Shown one piece after another: positions 1 through 8,138 of a stretch of DNA of 64,000 nucleotides (the first letter of the stretch is position 1; every line of letters starts with the position of its first letter). Location of the stretch: contig JBAWXZ010000013.1 in the NCBI GenBank assembly GCA_037143795.1, positions 1-64,000 on the forward strand, written 5' to 3'. This DNA is from Firm-13 sp037143795 (GTDB lineage Bacteria; Bacillota; Clostridia; Saccharofermentanales; Saccharofermentanaceae). The position numbers and the translations under genes were made by a program. Below the pieces are notes generated by a model that was not told the DNA's origin, did no database searches, and worked only from the letters and a program-made list of their open reading frames with translations.

Positions 1-40
1 TTGTCTGATGTGAAGCACTTCCTTTCTTTCGACTCTTTCA

Positions 41-610
41 CTAGCTGACTGTTGCATCATGCGGTATGATCGATTCGATAGTATCTTTCGGGTAGGCTGG
101 GATTTGCGTTGGTGTCGGCATTTCTGTTGGCGTGACATACACATATACAACGTTGCTTGAGTCAATAGTCCTGATTATCCGATAGTCGATGGAAGTAATC
201 AGAGACACCGGCTTTCTTTCCTTATCCAAAGTTCTGGCCTCCACCGTCACATAATAGAAACCATCCGGAATTTTGGGGATATTGATTGTCAGGTTTGTGC
301 TGTCCTTTTCGGTTGTAGTCCAGACGAGCTCTTTATTTTTGTTCCCGTCCGTGTACACAAGAAACGTCACGGGATCTTTGTCCGGCTCCATTGACATGTA
401 GTACAAGTCCAGTGTCAAAGTGTTCGTGCTGGTGTCGAGAACAGCATTTGAAATTCGAAACGAGTACGTGCCTGCGGTCTTGATTTCATCATAGTTCTCC
501 GTCTTTTTTAAACGGTCGTCCGGAAGCCAAAGGCGGCTTGAAAAGAAAACCACGGTGACCAGTAAGAACAGAACAATGATCGTGATATAGATATAATTTT
601 TCGACTTCAT
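41..610 (-). CDS. Membrane-anchored extracellular protein, ICE
   Basis: A 189-residue protein of unknown function. It has a short basic N-terminus, one hydrophobic segment (about residues 5-25) and an extracellular part, and ends in a Pro/Thr-rich tail. I chose the ATG at 610 rather than 622 because GGAG sits six bases before it, inside the longer frame. It lies downstream of the NlpC/P60 gene at the end of the conjugation operon, so it may be an envelope accessory of the transfer machine. That role is inferred only from position. Confidence 0.6.
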   Translation of the reverse strand: MKSKNYIYITIIVLFLLVTVVFFSSRLWLPDDRLKKTENYDEIKTAGTYSFRISNAVLDTSTNTLTLDLYYMSMEPDKDPVTFLVYTDGNKNKELVWTTTEKDSTNLTINIPKIPDGFYYVTVEARTLDKERKPVSLITSIDYRIIRTIDSSNVVYVYVTPTEMPTPTQIPAYPKDTIESIIPHDATVS

Positions 611-707
611 TTTTATCTCCATTGGTTTCAGTCAGCAATGAAAGTTCGCTGCAGTTGAAATACTTTCAAATCTTCGCAAAAAATCAGTTGAGTTTGGGTT
701 CGGATCA

Positions 708-1733
708 TTATGCAGTTGGTTCCCAATATGTTCCGATAATGGCCATTCTCACAACACGCTGGATCGCAGGATTGATTAGTGTAACACTGTTACAAACACC
801 CAAGATGTTGGTCACTTCCTGTGAAATGCTCGACTGGTTGGCTCTGGCCAGATTAATCATTTCGACCGCCTTTTCGAACTGTATTCGGCTCGTATCTTCG
901 GAAAAGGTCTGCTGCAGATAAACCCCTAGCGCATACGCATCATTTGTCGTGATGGAGTTCAGTGGCCCGCCTTTTAAGTCAGATACAAGTGCCTGGGAAC
1001 CGTCTTTATCTAAAAGGTGCGTAATCTTGATGCAGGATTTGGCATAGCTTGACCAGGTTACTGTGCCATCATTTTTCAGCGTATAGAGCGACTTGATAAC
1101 ACAATCCTCCGTCGTGTTCGCCGTGTGTATGAACTGGCCGTTTCCAATATACATGGCTACATGTCCTATTTCTTCTCCCTCTTTTGTTGCACGTCCGAAA
1201 TCGAAAAACATCAAATCTCCCGGCTGCAGCACAGTAAGATTTCCTAAAGCATCCACAAAACCGACCGCAAGAGGACCCGGATCCGGCGTCACACCGGCAT
1301 GGTTCCAGTCCTCTGTCGCAAAAATATACGCAAATTGGGTCATGTTGTCTCCGGTGTAAACAGCGTCATAAACAATATTCCCATACATCGCCTGATCGGC
1401 TGCAAAGTGCGGCAAAGTTATACCGGTAGCCGAAAGTGAATAGACCTGCAGGATGAAACCCGAGCAGTCTGCGCTTTCTCGGGAGGCAGCCCCAAACTCA
1501 TATGGTGTTCCCAAAAAGGCAAGTGCTGTATCAAGGAGCGATTTCGTGTCCCCGTCTGTGGCTGCGTAGTAAATTTGGCCCCCTGTGATTTTATTATCGG
1601 CACTATATTCCCCTGCGCCAGCCACAACGGCAAGAAAGGCAGTATACACTCCGACAACGATAAAGGTTAGTAAACCTGCCGCAAAAAGAAGAGCTGCAAA
1701 TGCAAGAATGATTTTGCGTTTGAGCTTTTTCAT
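708..1733 (-). CDS. NlpC/P60 peptidoglycan hydrolase, conjugation-associated
   Basis: A 341-residue protein with a membrane anchor (about residues 8-40) followed by an NlpC/P60 cysteine peptidase domain. The catalytic Cys is at about 90 in DCSGF, the His at about 191 in GHVAMYIG, and a third polar residue at about 203 in FIHTAN. Family members cut peptide cross-links, and in conjugative elements they open the wall for the transfer channel (compare Tn916 Orf14/CwlT). The gene starts three bases after the VirB4 stop. The C-terminal 100 residues have no domain I recognise. A 15-bp palindrome (780-794) is embedded near its 3' end. Confidence 0.85.
   Translation of the reverse strand: MKKLKRKIILAFAALLFAAGLLTFIVVGVYTAFLAVVAGAGEYSADNKITGGQIYYAATDGDTKSLLDTALAFLGTPYEFGAASRESADCSGFILQVYSLSATGITLPHFAADQAMYGNIVYDAVYTGDNMTQFAYIFATEDWNHAGVTPDPGPLAVGFVDALGNLTVLQPGDLMFFDFGRATKEGEEIGHVAMYIGNGQFIHTANTTEDCVIKSLYTLKNDGTVTWSSYAKSCIKITHLLDKDGSQALVSDLKGGPLNSITTNDAYALGVYLQQTFSEDTSRIQFEKAVEMINLARANQSSISQEVTNILGVCNSVTLINPAIQRVVRMAIIGTYWEPTA
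780..794. repeat. Palindrome TGTAACACTGTTACA
   Basis: A perfect 7-1-7 palindrome within the NlpC/P60 coding region. It is one of three exact and two single-mismatch copies of TGTAACAnTGTTACA in the window (also 24786, 29660, 37919 and 45855). Function unknown. Confidence 0.6.
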
Positions 1734-1736
1734 TTC

Positions 1737-3626
1737 TTACTTCTTCCTTTCTCTTCCTCCTGCAAAAGTGACAAGGTCCTCTTGGGGGATGTGCTTTTGG
1801 AACCGGATCTTGACTCCGGAGCCAATGCTCAAAAGCATTGAGCCAGGCAGGAAATGAACGGCGGACTCAAGCTCTGACCTAGTAAACTGGGGAAACAAAA
1901 TTTCCATAGCCGACACAGAAGAATCATCCTGCTGCAGGATGGCTTTGTACTGCACCATCTCAAAAATGGTTTTTATCTTATCGGCATTGATTCCGCTTGC
2001 ATCCGGCATGAAATCCCGCGCGCTCTGGCTGTCAAACCAAATCCCCGCGTCGTATTTTCTAGCACGACGCACAAGTTTTTCCATAAAGGCTAAACCGTAA
2101 GGGTTCTCTGCGTTTAGAAATCGGTGTGCTTCCGGGACCGTGATCGCTATGTTTTTTCGGTCGAGATCGTCTGTTAACCTCGTGTTTTGAATCCGGTTCG
2201 GTGGCAGCTGCTGCCAGGCAATGGAAAGAACGTTATAGAAAACAGCGTTGTACGTCCGTTCGTGCATCTCGGAAAGCTGCGACAGATCAAAGACAACAAA
2301 GTCTTCCTTGTCGATGTTGATCGTGCTGTATGTGTCAAAAAGCGATCCATAAACGCCTTCCGTAGAAAGGCTGCCAACATAACTTTCCAGATTCTCAAGG
2401 ACGGTCTTTTTGTTTTCTGACAGGCTTCCCCTATAGGAACGTTTACCAGCTGAATCCTGCACATAGAGCTGATCCCGAATAACAGCCAAAAGATCCGTAA
2501 TACGAGGGAAGGATTCTGCCCTAACTTCGGATAAATTTGTCTTTTCTGTAATGGAAAAATTCCAGTATAGGCGATGGAGATTTGCTTTCAGTTCTTCCGC
2601 TTCTAGGGTTGTCAGTTGCGGCACATACTGATAAAAAAAGGTCTCTATCCGACTGATCCCGGAAGAGTATGCAGACATCACAGCCATAGTATCATCGTCC
2701 ACCATTTCCTCATTTCGAGGCAGTTCCAGAATGTTGATTCTGGAGTCCGGGCGAAACGGAGAAACCACTTTTCCTCCGAGCTTTTTGGCAAGTTCCGTAA
2801 ACTCATTTTCAATGTCCAATGTGATTACACGGTTGCCGCAGCAGATCATGTGCTGGATCATGGACTTCATAGTTGCCGTCTTTCCGGATCCCTTACGGCC
2901 AGTAAGAAACAGATCATATGAATTTCGTTGACCTTCTGAGACGGTCGTGTCTAAAAACACTTGTCCACCGGATGACGTGCTCCCCATGTATAAACCCGTC
3001 TTGTCCATAAAGGACTCGTGATGATACGGGAACTGCCGGGCAAATGTTCCATGCAGCGGCAAGGGCTGTTGCACGGTATCTGCAGGAGCGACCAGTGTTC
3101 TGTATTCCGGAATCATTTCGTTTTGCGGAACAAAGGTTACGACGCCAAAAAGTAAAAGCTCCTCACGTATCTCTTTGACTTTTTCTTTGAGTTCGTCCGG
3201 AGTTGAAGCCACAACAAGAAAACGAAGCGTGTGGCTTATGATCTGCTCATTTGCCCGTGAGATCCCGACATGCAGATCCTGAAACTCCTGATATTCGTAC
3301 TTGTCGTTCAGTTCGTCTCCATCCGACTGAGAAATACTGCCTCTGGCTCGTAGTTCGTCCATACTTCGAGCTATATCCCTAAGGGCTTTGCCACGATTCA
3401 CGGGTGTTACATCAAGGGTGATAACCACACCGGGCATTTCGTTTAATTTGGCATACAAAAGATCTTCCATATAGGATGAGTAGCGGTATGCAATGACAAA
3501 TGTGCGGCAGGATTCATTTACCCGCAGAAACCAAGACTCTTTGACAATGCCCCTCGGCAGAGCAAGTTTTAAAAACATCAGGTCAGTTTCCGTCATTTGG
3601 TATTCAGGTGCTCTTTTCTTTTTCAT
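1737..3626 (-). CDS. VirB4-type conjugation ATPase
   Basis: A 629-residue VirB4/TraE-like ATPase that powers substrate transfer and assembly of the type IV secretion channel at the membrane. The N-terminal VirB4 domain covers about residues 20-230. Walker A is GRKGSGKT at about 243-250, and the C-terminal motor domain includes DLSQ at about 447. The expected Walker B/DEA box reads IAITVPEAH (about 493-501), so the usual Asp before Glu is Pro. The length is a little short of the usual 650-800, and a separate VirB4 N-domain-like protein is encoded nine bases upstream. It lies in an operon with VirB3 and VirB6-like genes. Confidence 0.87.
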   Translation of the reverse strand: MKKKRAPEYQMTETDLMFLKLALPRGIVKESWFLRVNESCRTFVIAYRYSSYMEDLLYAKLNEMPGVVITLDVTPVNRGKALRDIARSMDELRARGSISQSDGDELNDKYEYQEFQDLHVGISRANEQIISHTLRFLVVASTPDELKEKVKEIREELLLFGVVTFVPQNEMIPEYRTLVAPADTVQQPLPLHGTFARQFPYHHESFMDKTGLYMGSTSSGGQVFLDTTVSEGQRNSYDLFLTGRKGSGKTATMKSMIQHMICCGNRVITLDIENEFTELAKKLGGKVVSPFRPDSRINILELPRNEEMVDDDTMAVMSAYSSGISRIETFFYQYVPQLTTLEAEELKANLHRLYWNFSITEKTNLSEVRAESFPRITDLLAVIRDQLYVQDSAGKRSYRGSLSENKKTVLENLESYVGSLSTEGVYGSLFDTYSTINIDKEDFVVFDLSQLSEMHERTYNAVFYNVLSIAWQQLPPNRIQNTRLTDDLDRKNIAITVPEAHRFLNAENPYGLAFMEKLVRRARKYDAGIWFDSQSARDFMPDASGINADKIKTIFEMVQYKAILQQDDSSVSAMEILFPQFTRSELESAVHFLPGSMLLSIGSGVKIRFQKHIPQEDLVTFAGGRERKK

Positions 3627-3635
3627 TTGTACCTC

Positions 3636-4178
3636 CTAATTTTCGAACTGAAGCAAGATTCTGATAAGCATTAGACAATCGTTCCAATTACAGAAACTGG
3701 ATTGCACTTGCGATGTCAGCAGGTGCCCCGTATACCGTCGTGCTGCGTCTCGAATCTCTTGAACATCTTTCGAAAAGAAGAGAATGAACCCCTCCCGATC
3801 TTTTTGGTTTATCTGGAAGAACCGGATCCAACCTTTCTCTCTTTCCAAAAGATATCGGCGATACGGATGATCCGTATGCTTTAACAGCCTTTCTATATGC
3901 TCCAGTTGCGGCGACAGGTCCGGGCGTACATCGCAGAGGACAATCTTGTGTATCAACCCACAACTCTGCTCTGCCGCTCCCCATGCTCGGTATACGGCCT
4001 CCCGATCATTTTCCTTAAGTCCTTCCATGTCGATGCCCTTGATCTTGATTACTCCAGCAAAAAGACCATCTCTTAGCCGGAGAATCCCTGTCTCCGGATC
4101 AATGCCTATTAAGTCTGTGGCCGATAGTACAAAAGCTCCTGGGGTACGGGTCGGGGCTTTAACCTTCTTGCTCTTCAT
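3636..4178 (-). CDS. VirB4 N-terminal-domain-like protein
   Basis: A 180-residue soluble protein that resembles the N-terminal domain of VirB4/TraC proteins (a beta-rich start, FAGVIKIKGIDMEGL, then helices), without an ATPase domain. It has its own ribosome binding site (GGAAAGGAAAA) and overlaps the VirB3-like gene by 20 bases. The next gene encodes a VirB4 with an intact N-domain, so this is a separate subunit and not a frameshifted fragment. It may be a structural partner of VirB4. The assignment rests on remote resemblance and position. Confidence 0.5.
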   Translation of the reverse strand: MKSKKVKAPTRTPGAFVLSATDLIGIDPETGILRLRDGLFAGVIKIKGIDMEGLKENDREAVYRAWGAAEQSCGLIHKIVLCDVRPDLSPQLEHIERLLKHTDHPYRRYLLEREKGWIRFFQINQKDREGFILFFSKDVQEIRDAARRYTGHLLTSQVQSSFCNWNDCLMLIRILLQFEN

Positions 4179-4533
4179 TTGGATTGTTTTCCTTTCCGTA
4201 GAGTTTTGCTGCGCTGCTCATTTCACGCTTTTCTTCAGAATAGGCGCTACCCAGGATCGACAGATACCGTTTAGGCTCAAGTAACTGCAGCACAAAAGAC
4301 AGAAGTCCCTGCGCCATGAGCTTTTTGGGGTTGATCGCATCCTTTCGAGTTAACAAAAAATAGAATCCGAGGTTTATAAAAATGTAAATCGGCTGCAGGT
4401 ATGTGTGAATGAAGTACTGGTTCATGTTGGTCGTAATAACTAACGTGAATACAAGTCCCAACACACGCGGGTACGAAAGTCCCCACATCAATTTGTTCTC
4501 AGCCGAGGTCGTCTTTGGCACTAATCCAGCCAT
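4159..4533 (-). CDS. VirB3/PrgI-like conjugation membrane protein
   Basis: A 124-residue protein with two hydrophobic segments (about 25-45 and 48-62), followed by the motif ARKD/DAINPKKL-type cytoplasmic turn and a charged tail ending in an acidic run. This matches the PrgI/TcpE/VirB3 group, which docks VirB4 to the membrane channel. Its start overlaps the VirB6-like stop by one base (TAATG), pointing to translational coupling. Confidence 0.65.
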   Translation of the reverse strand: MAGLVPKTTSAENKLMWGLSYPRVLGLVFTLVITTNMNQYFIHTYLQPIYIFINLGFYFLLTRKDAINPKKLMAQGLLSFVLQLLEPKRYLSILGSAYSEEKREMSSAAKLYGKENNPNEEQEG

Positions 4534-6386
4534 TACTTATCCCTCCTTTCCTGGTATTTTCTCCAATCTGTATCGGATACCGTGCCCGGTCCCTGTCTCG
4601 ATGGGTTTGTTGGAGGCGGGATTGAAGACGGATCCCCAATCGATGCGGGAGGTTGTCTTTGCTGCAGCAGTCGGTCCGTTTGGTTTAAATCCGGTGGTGC
4701 CATGTACCCCGACCGAACAGGCTCTTCTTCCACCGGTGTGGTATTCGCAGCAAGCGGAGTCACGGTCGGAGGCTGATAGGTCGGCAGTAACGTGGGCGCA
4801 AACGGAGAACGCATTAATGGACGATGGTTTGAAGTATTGGAGCGAGGTAATTCGGAACTTGGCATGGGATCCTGCGGCGGCAGGGGTGCTTCACTTGGAT
4901 AAATCGGTTGAGAAGGTTCAGCCGGGTGAGTCGGTGCAGGATCTGATACCTGCAATGAAGGACTGTCCGTTTCTGTACCTCCAAAGGATTGCTGTGAAAA
5001 ACCGTTTTCTCCTGATATGGGTGACGGCGAAACAGGTAACGAAGTTGATGGCGCGGGTAATGGCACTGAACCAGCGCCGGAACCACTTGAAGGCGGCGGT
5101 GAGTGTGGCGGTGAGTTAGGCGGCGTATCTTCCCTCTTTTTCAGACCCCAACCGGATTCTCCAAAAGATTTCTGAGTCATTTGGATGTTATCTTTTACGG
5201 AAGATCCAAGCACAGAGGCCGTGTTTCCTGCAACTCCCTTTCCCAGTCTTGCCGCTCCTCCTGCGGCTCGTCCGGCAGCGCCGAGTGCCATGCCTGTTGC
5301 GATGAGTGGTGCAGATGCTGAACGGACACCGGCGTCGATACCAAGAAGTTTAACAACCATGTCAGGACCATCGATCATGCCCCAGGCACAACCGGCAATC
5401 AGGAAAATTTGTGTCCAAACATTGGGCACGTTGTCTCCGTTTAGTACCCACAAACTCAAACTCATAAAGAGCATCAGAAGGAAAAAAATGACCACCAACA
5501 CAATGTAGGTGCTGATGATCTTCTTAATGAATTCTTTGGTGCGTCCCGCGTTATAGGGATCCGTAGCAAAAACAAACGGTGCTATCGTCTGATTGAACAC
5601 CAGTTCGAACATGATTTTTGCCGTTCGAAGTGCCGCAAAAACAATGCCCAGAAGCATCAGGATCAGAATCAAAAGAGGTTCTAAAAAATGAAAGTCATAT
5701 CGGTACAGGCCATCGTTTATCGTGTCCTCCATAAACCAGGCATCTGATTTGAGCGTTGTTCCGGAAGCGACTCCGGCGTCGGTGATTTCCGTGACTTTAT
5801 AGTTGAACAGATCCTTGTTCCCAAAGTATCCTCCGATCTTGGTATTAATGCTTAGGTTGTCGGGGTTGGTATTTAAGTACATAAGTTTTCCGCCGTCTTC
5901 TGCCGATCGCAGGATGTCTACGGTATAGTTTTGAATGATTTTGTCAGAAATATCTACACTTTTGTTCCCGTCTGTTGCCGTGAACTGCTCATTAATGGCC
6001 GGTATAGCCGTGGCGACAAAATCGCCCATGGTAGAAAAAAGAATCGGTGTGATGATCAGCAGGATGATCGCCAGAAGAAGTCCCGAAGCAAGTTCTTTTT
6101 GTACCTTTTTGTTGCCGAACATGATATAGAGTCCGGCCAGAATGAGAAAGAACGTTAGTATGGCCGGCCAGAGTGTCCCTGCTGCTTTGATCCATTCTCC
6201 CACAACGGGCACAGAGCTGAAATTGATATTAAAAAGATTCAGGTAGGCTTCATATACGGCAGAGACAAGCATCCCAAGACCGATAAGGATCGCCCAGCCT
6301 ATTTGTCTTATTATGTCAAAAAACATCGAAGCAAGATGTATGTATGGAATAAGATAAGGCCAGGTGCTGTATATGTTTTCAGTCAA
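4533..6386 (-). CDS. VirB6/TrbL-like polytopic channel protein
   Basis: A 617-residue integral membrane protein. About seven or eight hydrophobic segments lie in the first 380 residues, with an extracellular loop at about 120-215. Glycine/alanine-rich stretches follow, then a disordered Pro/Ser-rich cytoplasmic tail of about 200 residues. VirB6-type proteins form the inner-membrane channel of Gram-positive conjugation machines. The long low-complexity tail is unusual and gives a large antisense open frame (4409-5119) that I regard as a shadow. Confidence 0.75.
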   Translation of the reverse strand: MTENIYSTWPYLIPYIHLASMFFDIIRQIGWAILIGLGMLVSAVYEAYLNLFNINFSSVPVVGEWIKAAGTLWPAILTFFLILAGLYIMFGNKKVQKELASGLLLAIILLIITPILFSTMGDFVATAIPAINEQFTATDGNKSVDISDKIIQNYTVDILRSAEDGGKLMYLNTNPDNLSINTKIGGYFGNKDLFNYKVTEITDAGVASGTTLKSDAWFMEDTINDGLYRYDFHFLEPLLILILMLLGIVFAALRTAKIMFELVFNQTIAPFVFATDPYNAGRTKEFIKKIISTYIVLVVIFFLLMLFMSLSLWVLNGDNVPNVWTQIFLIAGCAWGMIDGPDMVVKLLGIDAGVRSASAPLIATGMALGAAGRAAGGAARLGKGVAGNTASVLGSSVKDNIQMTQKSFGESGWGLKKREDTPPNSPPHSPPPSSGSGAGSVPLPAPSTSLPVSPSPISGENGFSQQSFGGTETDSPSLQVSDPAPTHPAEPSQPIYPSEAPLPPQDPMPSSELPRSNTSNHRPLMRSPFAPTLLPTYQPPTVTPLAANTTPVEEEPVRSGYMAPPDLNQTDRLLQQRQPPASIGDPSSIPPPTNPSRQGPGTVSDTDWRKYQERRDK

Positions 6387-6433
6387 TCTGACCGCCTCCT
6401 TTCTACTAGAAAAACAGATCTACTCAAAGCTTG

Positions 6434-6673
6434 TCAGGCAGCGCCCCCAACGGTTCCCAAAAAGGAAACGAGCCAGGTTACACCCGCAAGGGCCAGAAAA
6501 ACGATGCAGATACCCATAACGACAGCAGCTACTCGTTCTTTGCCCTCTTCCTTTTGCCGCTTTCCGAGCATGAACTGGATTCCTGCAATAATCAGGCAAA
6601 GGACAGCAAGGCCGGAAGCAATTGGATAAACCTGTGTAGGGAGATTGTTGAAGAAGTTTTGAAGAGCATTCAT
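6434..6673 (-). CDS. VirB2-like small membrane protein (pilin-like)
   Basis: A 79-residue protein with two hydrophobic helices (about 14-32 and 46-70) separated by a short basic loop, GKRQKEEGKER. This is the topology of VirB2 pilins and TcpD-like subunits. The ATG at 6673 is preferred over 6703 because AAGGAGG lies just before it. It is the first small subunit upstream of VirB6. A pilin role is inferred from size, topology and place in the operon. Confidence 0.65.
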   Translation of the reverse strand: MNALQNFFNNLPTQVYPIASGLAVLCLIIAGIQFMLGKRQKEEGKERVAAVVMGICIVFLALAGVTWLVSFLGTVGGAA

Positions 6674-6725
6674 GAATTTTTCCTCCTTAAAATGTGCGCT
6701 CATAGCGCAGATACATATTTGTGGA

Positions 6726-7085
6726 CTACCTTCCTCGGCCGAAGCCGGGAATGTTTGCCAAAATGAGGTGCATGGCTTCCTGCCTCATGGAATCAACCAA
6801 ATTCTCTGGCGGATCCGGTTGTGGTTTAAACTTTGCCGGCCGGTCAAAAGATCCCTTTATTGTCTGATAAACAAGATCTGTTGCTTCCTGATGCGAATCG
6901 GTTATAACGCGAGCCTTGTCTCTGTAGCTGGAATGCGCAAGAAACTCTTCCAGAAGTGCCGTCATGCTTTCATAGCGTCGTCCCGAAGCGTGCTGACGTC
7001 CGGCAAACTCATGAAAACGATTTGTAAGAATTTGCAATTCTTCTTGCGAAAGCCCGGGCAAACCACGAATGGTTATTTCGTACAT
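6726..7085 (-). CDS. Uncharacterised ICE protein (119 aa)
   Basis: A 119-residue soluble protein, probably helical, with no domain I recognise. It begins MYEITIRGLPGLS and ends in a Gly/Arg-rich tail (GFGRGR). It sits between the 338-residue unknown gene and the pilin-like gene in the same leftward run. It may be a cytoplasmic accessory of the transfer operon; that is inference only. Confidence 0.5.
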   Translation of the reverse strand: MYEITIRGLPGLSQEELQILTNRFHEFAGRQHASGRRYESMTALLEEFLAHSSYRDKARVITDSHQEATDLVYQTIKGSFDRPAKFKPQPDPPENLVDSMRQEAMHLILANIPGFGRGR

Positions 7086-7121
7086 AGTGTCCCTCTCCTT
7101 TCACTCGCATGACACGTTCTA

Positions 7122-8138
7122 TCATCTGCCAAGTACCCGTTCAGGGGCTATGTTAACTTGTGTTTGCTCTTGCCCTCTCAGATAGGCACCCATTACAATT
7201 TGTTCAGCCCGATGGGCTTCGAATAGATTGAAAACATCACCTGCAGCGGCCGGCAACTGGACACCTTCCGAAGTAATGGCAAACTCGCATTTCATCTCGG
7301 CCAACCTGTTAAGCGTTGAAACCACCCAAGAATCTGAGTGTTCAAACATACCACTTCGGGAATTGAATAAAAGGTCCGTCTCGCAAAGATGTGACGGATC
7401 GTTTTCAAAAGGTGTAACAAAGGCTGCGTGATAACCGGATGTGTTGAGAAAGTCACGGATAAGATCCTTCGGTTCGCGAACAACATTTGTTTCTGATTGT
7501 GTTTGAAAATGATGAAGTTCATTTTGGAATTTCTCAAGATCTTGGGTTGTGAGGATTCCCATACCGCCGATAACAACGTCTTTGGCATCAGAAAATTCGG
7601 TCCCTTTTAAGGTGCTGCCGTGATTCACTTTAGACAGTTCCGATTTTTTTGTCCAAGCAAGAATTCCGTTAGAGAGGTTCTGTAGTGCGGACAGATAGGT
7701 GTTTGTATACTTTCCCCAAAAGTAATCCTTCTCACCCGTCACTGGATCGGTCTTGCATTGCCAGGTGACAAATGGATTAGGGGCCTTTTTGTTTTCGGAT
7801 ATGACAAAAGAGGTCGTTTTGTCTATGTTGATATGTTCTAGAATGTCATAACCACAGTTGTTCTCCATTACCGGAAGCAACGGATCGGGAGCAAAAGTCT
7901 CTTGTTTCGTTGCAACTCTTTTGTTGGACTTTTTATCATCTCTGTTGATTAACTCCTGAATTTCTTGTTTCGATCCTGCGACATATTCCTCGTATCCCAG
8001 AACAGGAAACTCTTCCTCAGGAGCAAAGCCAAGTATATCCCCTAGCACATACCCGTTTTTTTTACCACCGAGTGCAGAAATGTCTTGATTGGTGATCTCA
8101 AACAAACTAACACTGTTGTATTTCCCTATGCTTTTCAC
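7122..8138 (-). CDS. Uncharacterised ICE protein (338 aa)
   Basis: A 338-residue protein without a signal peptide or membrane segment, and not recognised. The first part contains a charged linker (INRDDKKSNKR), the rest looks like a globular alpha/beta domain. Its ATG overlaps the stop of the upstream coiled-coil surface protein (ATGA), so the two are probably translated together. No function is proposed. Confidence 0.55.
   Translation of the reverse strand: MKSIGKYNSVSLFEITNQDISALGGKKNGYVLGDILGFAPEEEFPVLGYEEYVAGSKQEIQELINRDDKKSNKRVATKQETFAPDPLLPVMENNCGYDILEHINIDKTTSFVISENKKAPNPFVTWQCKTDPVTGEKDYFWGKYTNTYLSALQNLSNGILAWTKKSELSKVNHGSTLKGTEFSDAKDVVIGGMGILTTQDLEKFQNELHHFQTQSETNVVREPKDLIRDFLNTSGYHAAFVTPFENDPSHLCETDLLFNSRSGMFEHSDSWVVSTLNRLAEMKCEFAITSEGVQLPAAAGDVFNLFEAHRAEQIVMGAYLRGQEQTQVNIAPERVLGR

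Noticed and set aside
3636..4178. Frameshifted VirB4 N-terminus
   Set aside because: The downstream VirB4 has its own N-domain and both genes have ribosome sites.
4409..5119. 236-codon rightward open frame
   Set aside because: It lies opposite the Pro/Ser-rich tail of the VirB6-like gene; low-complexity coding produces open antisense frames, and no RBS or domain was seen.
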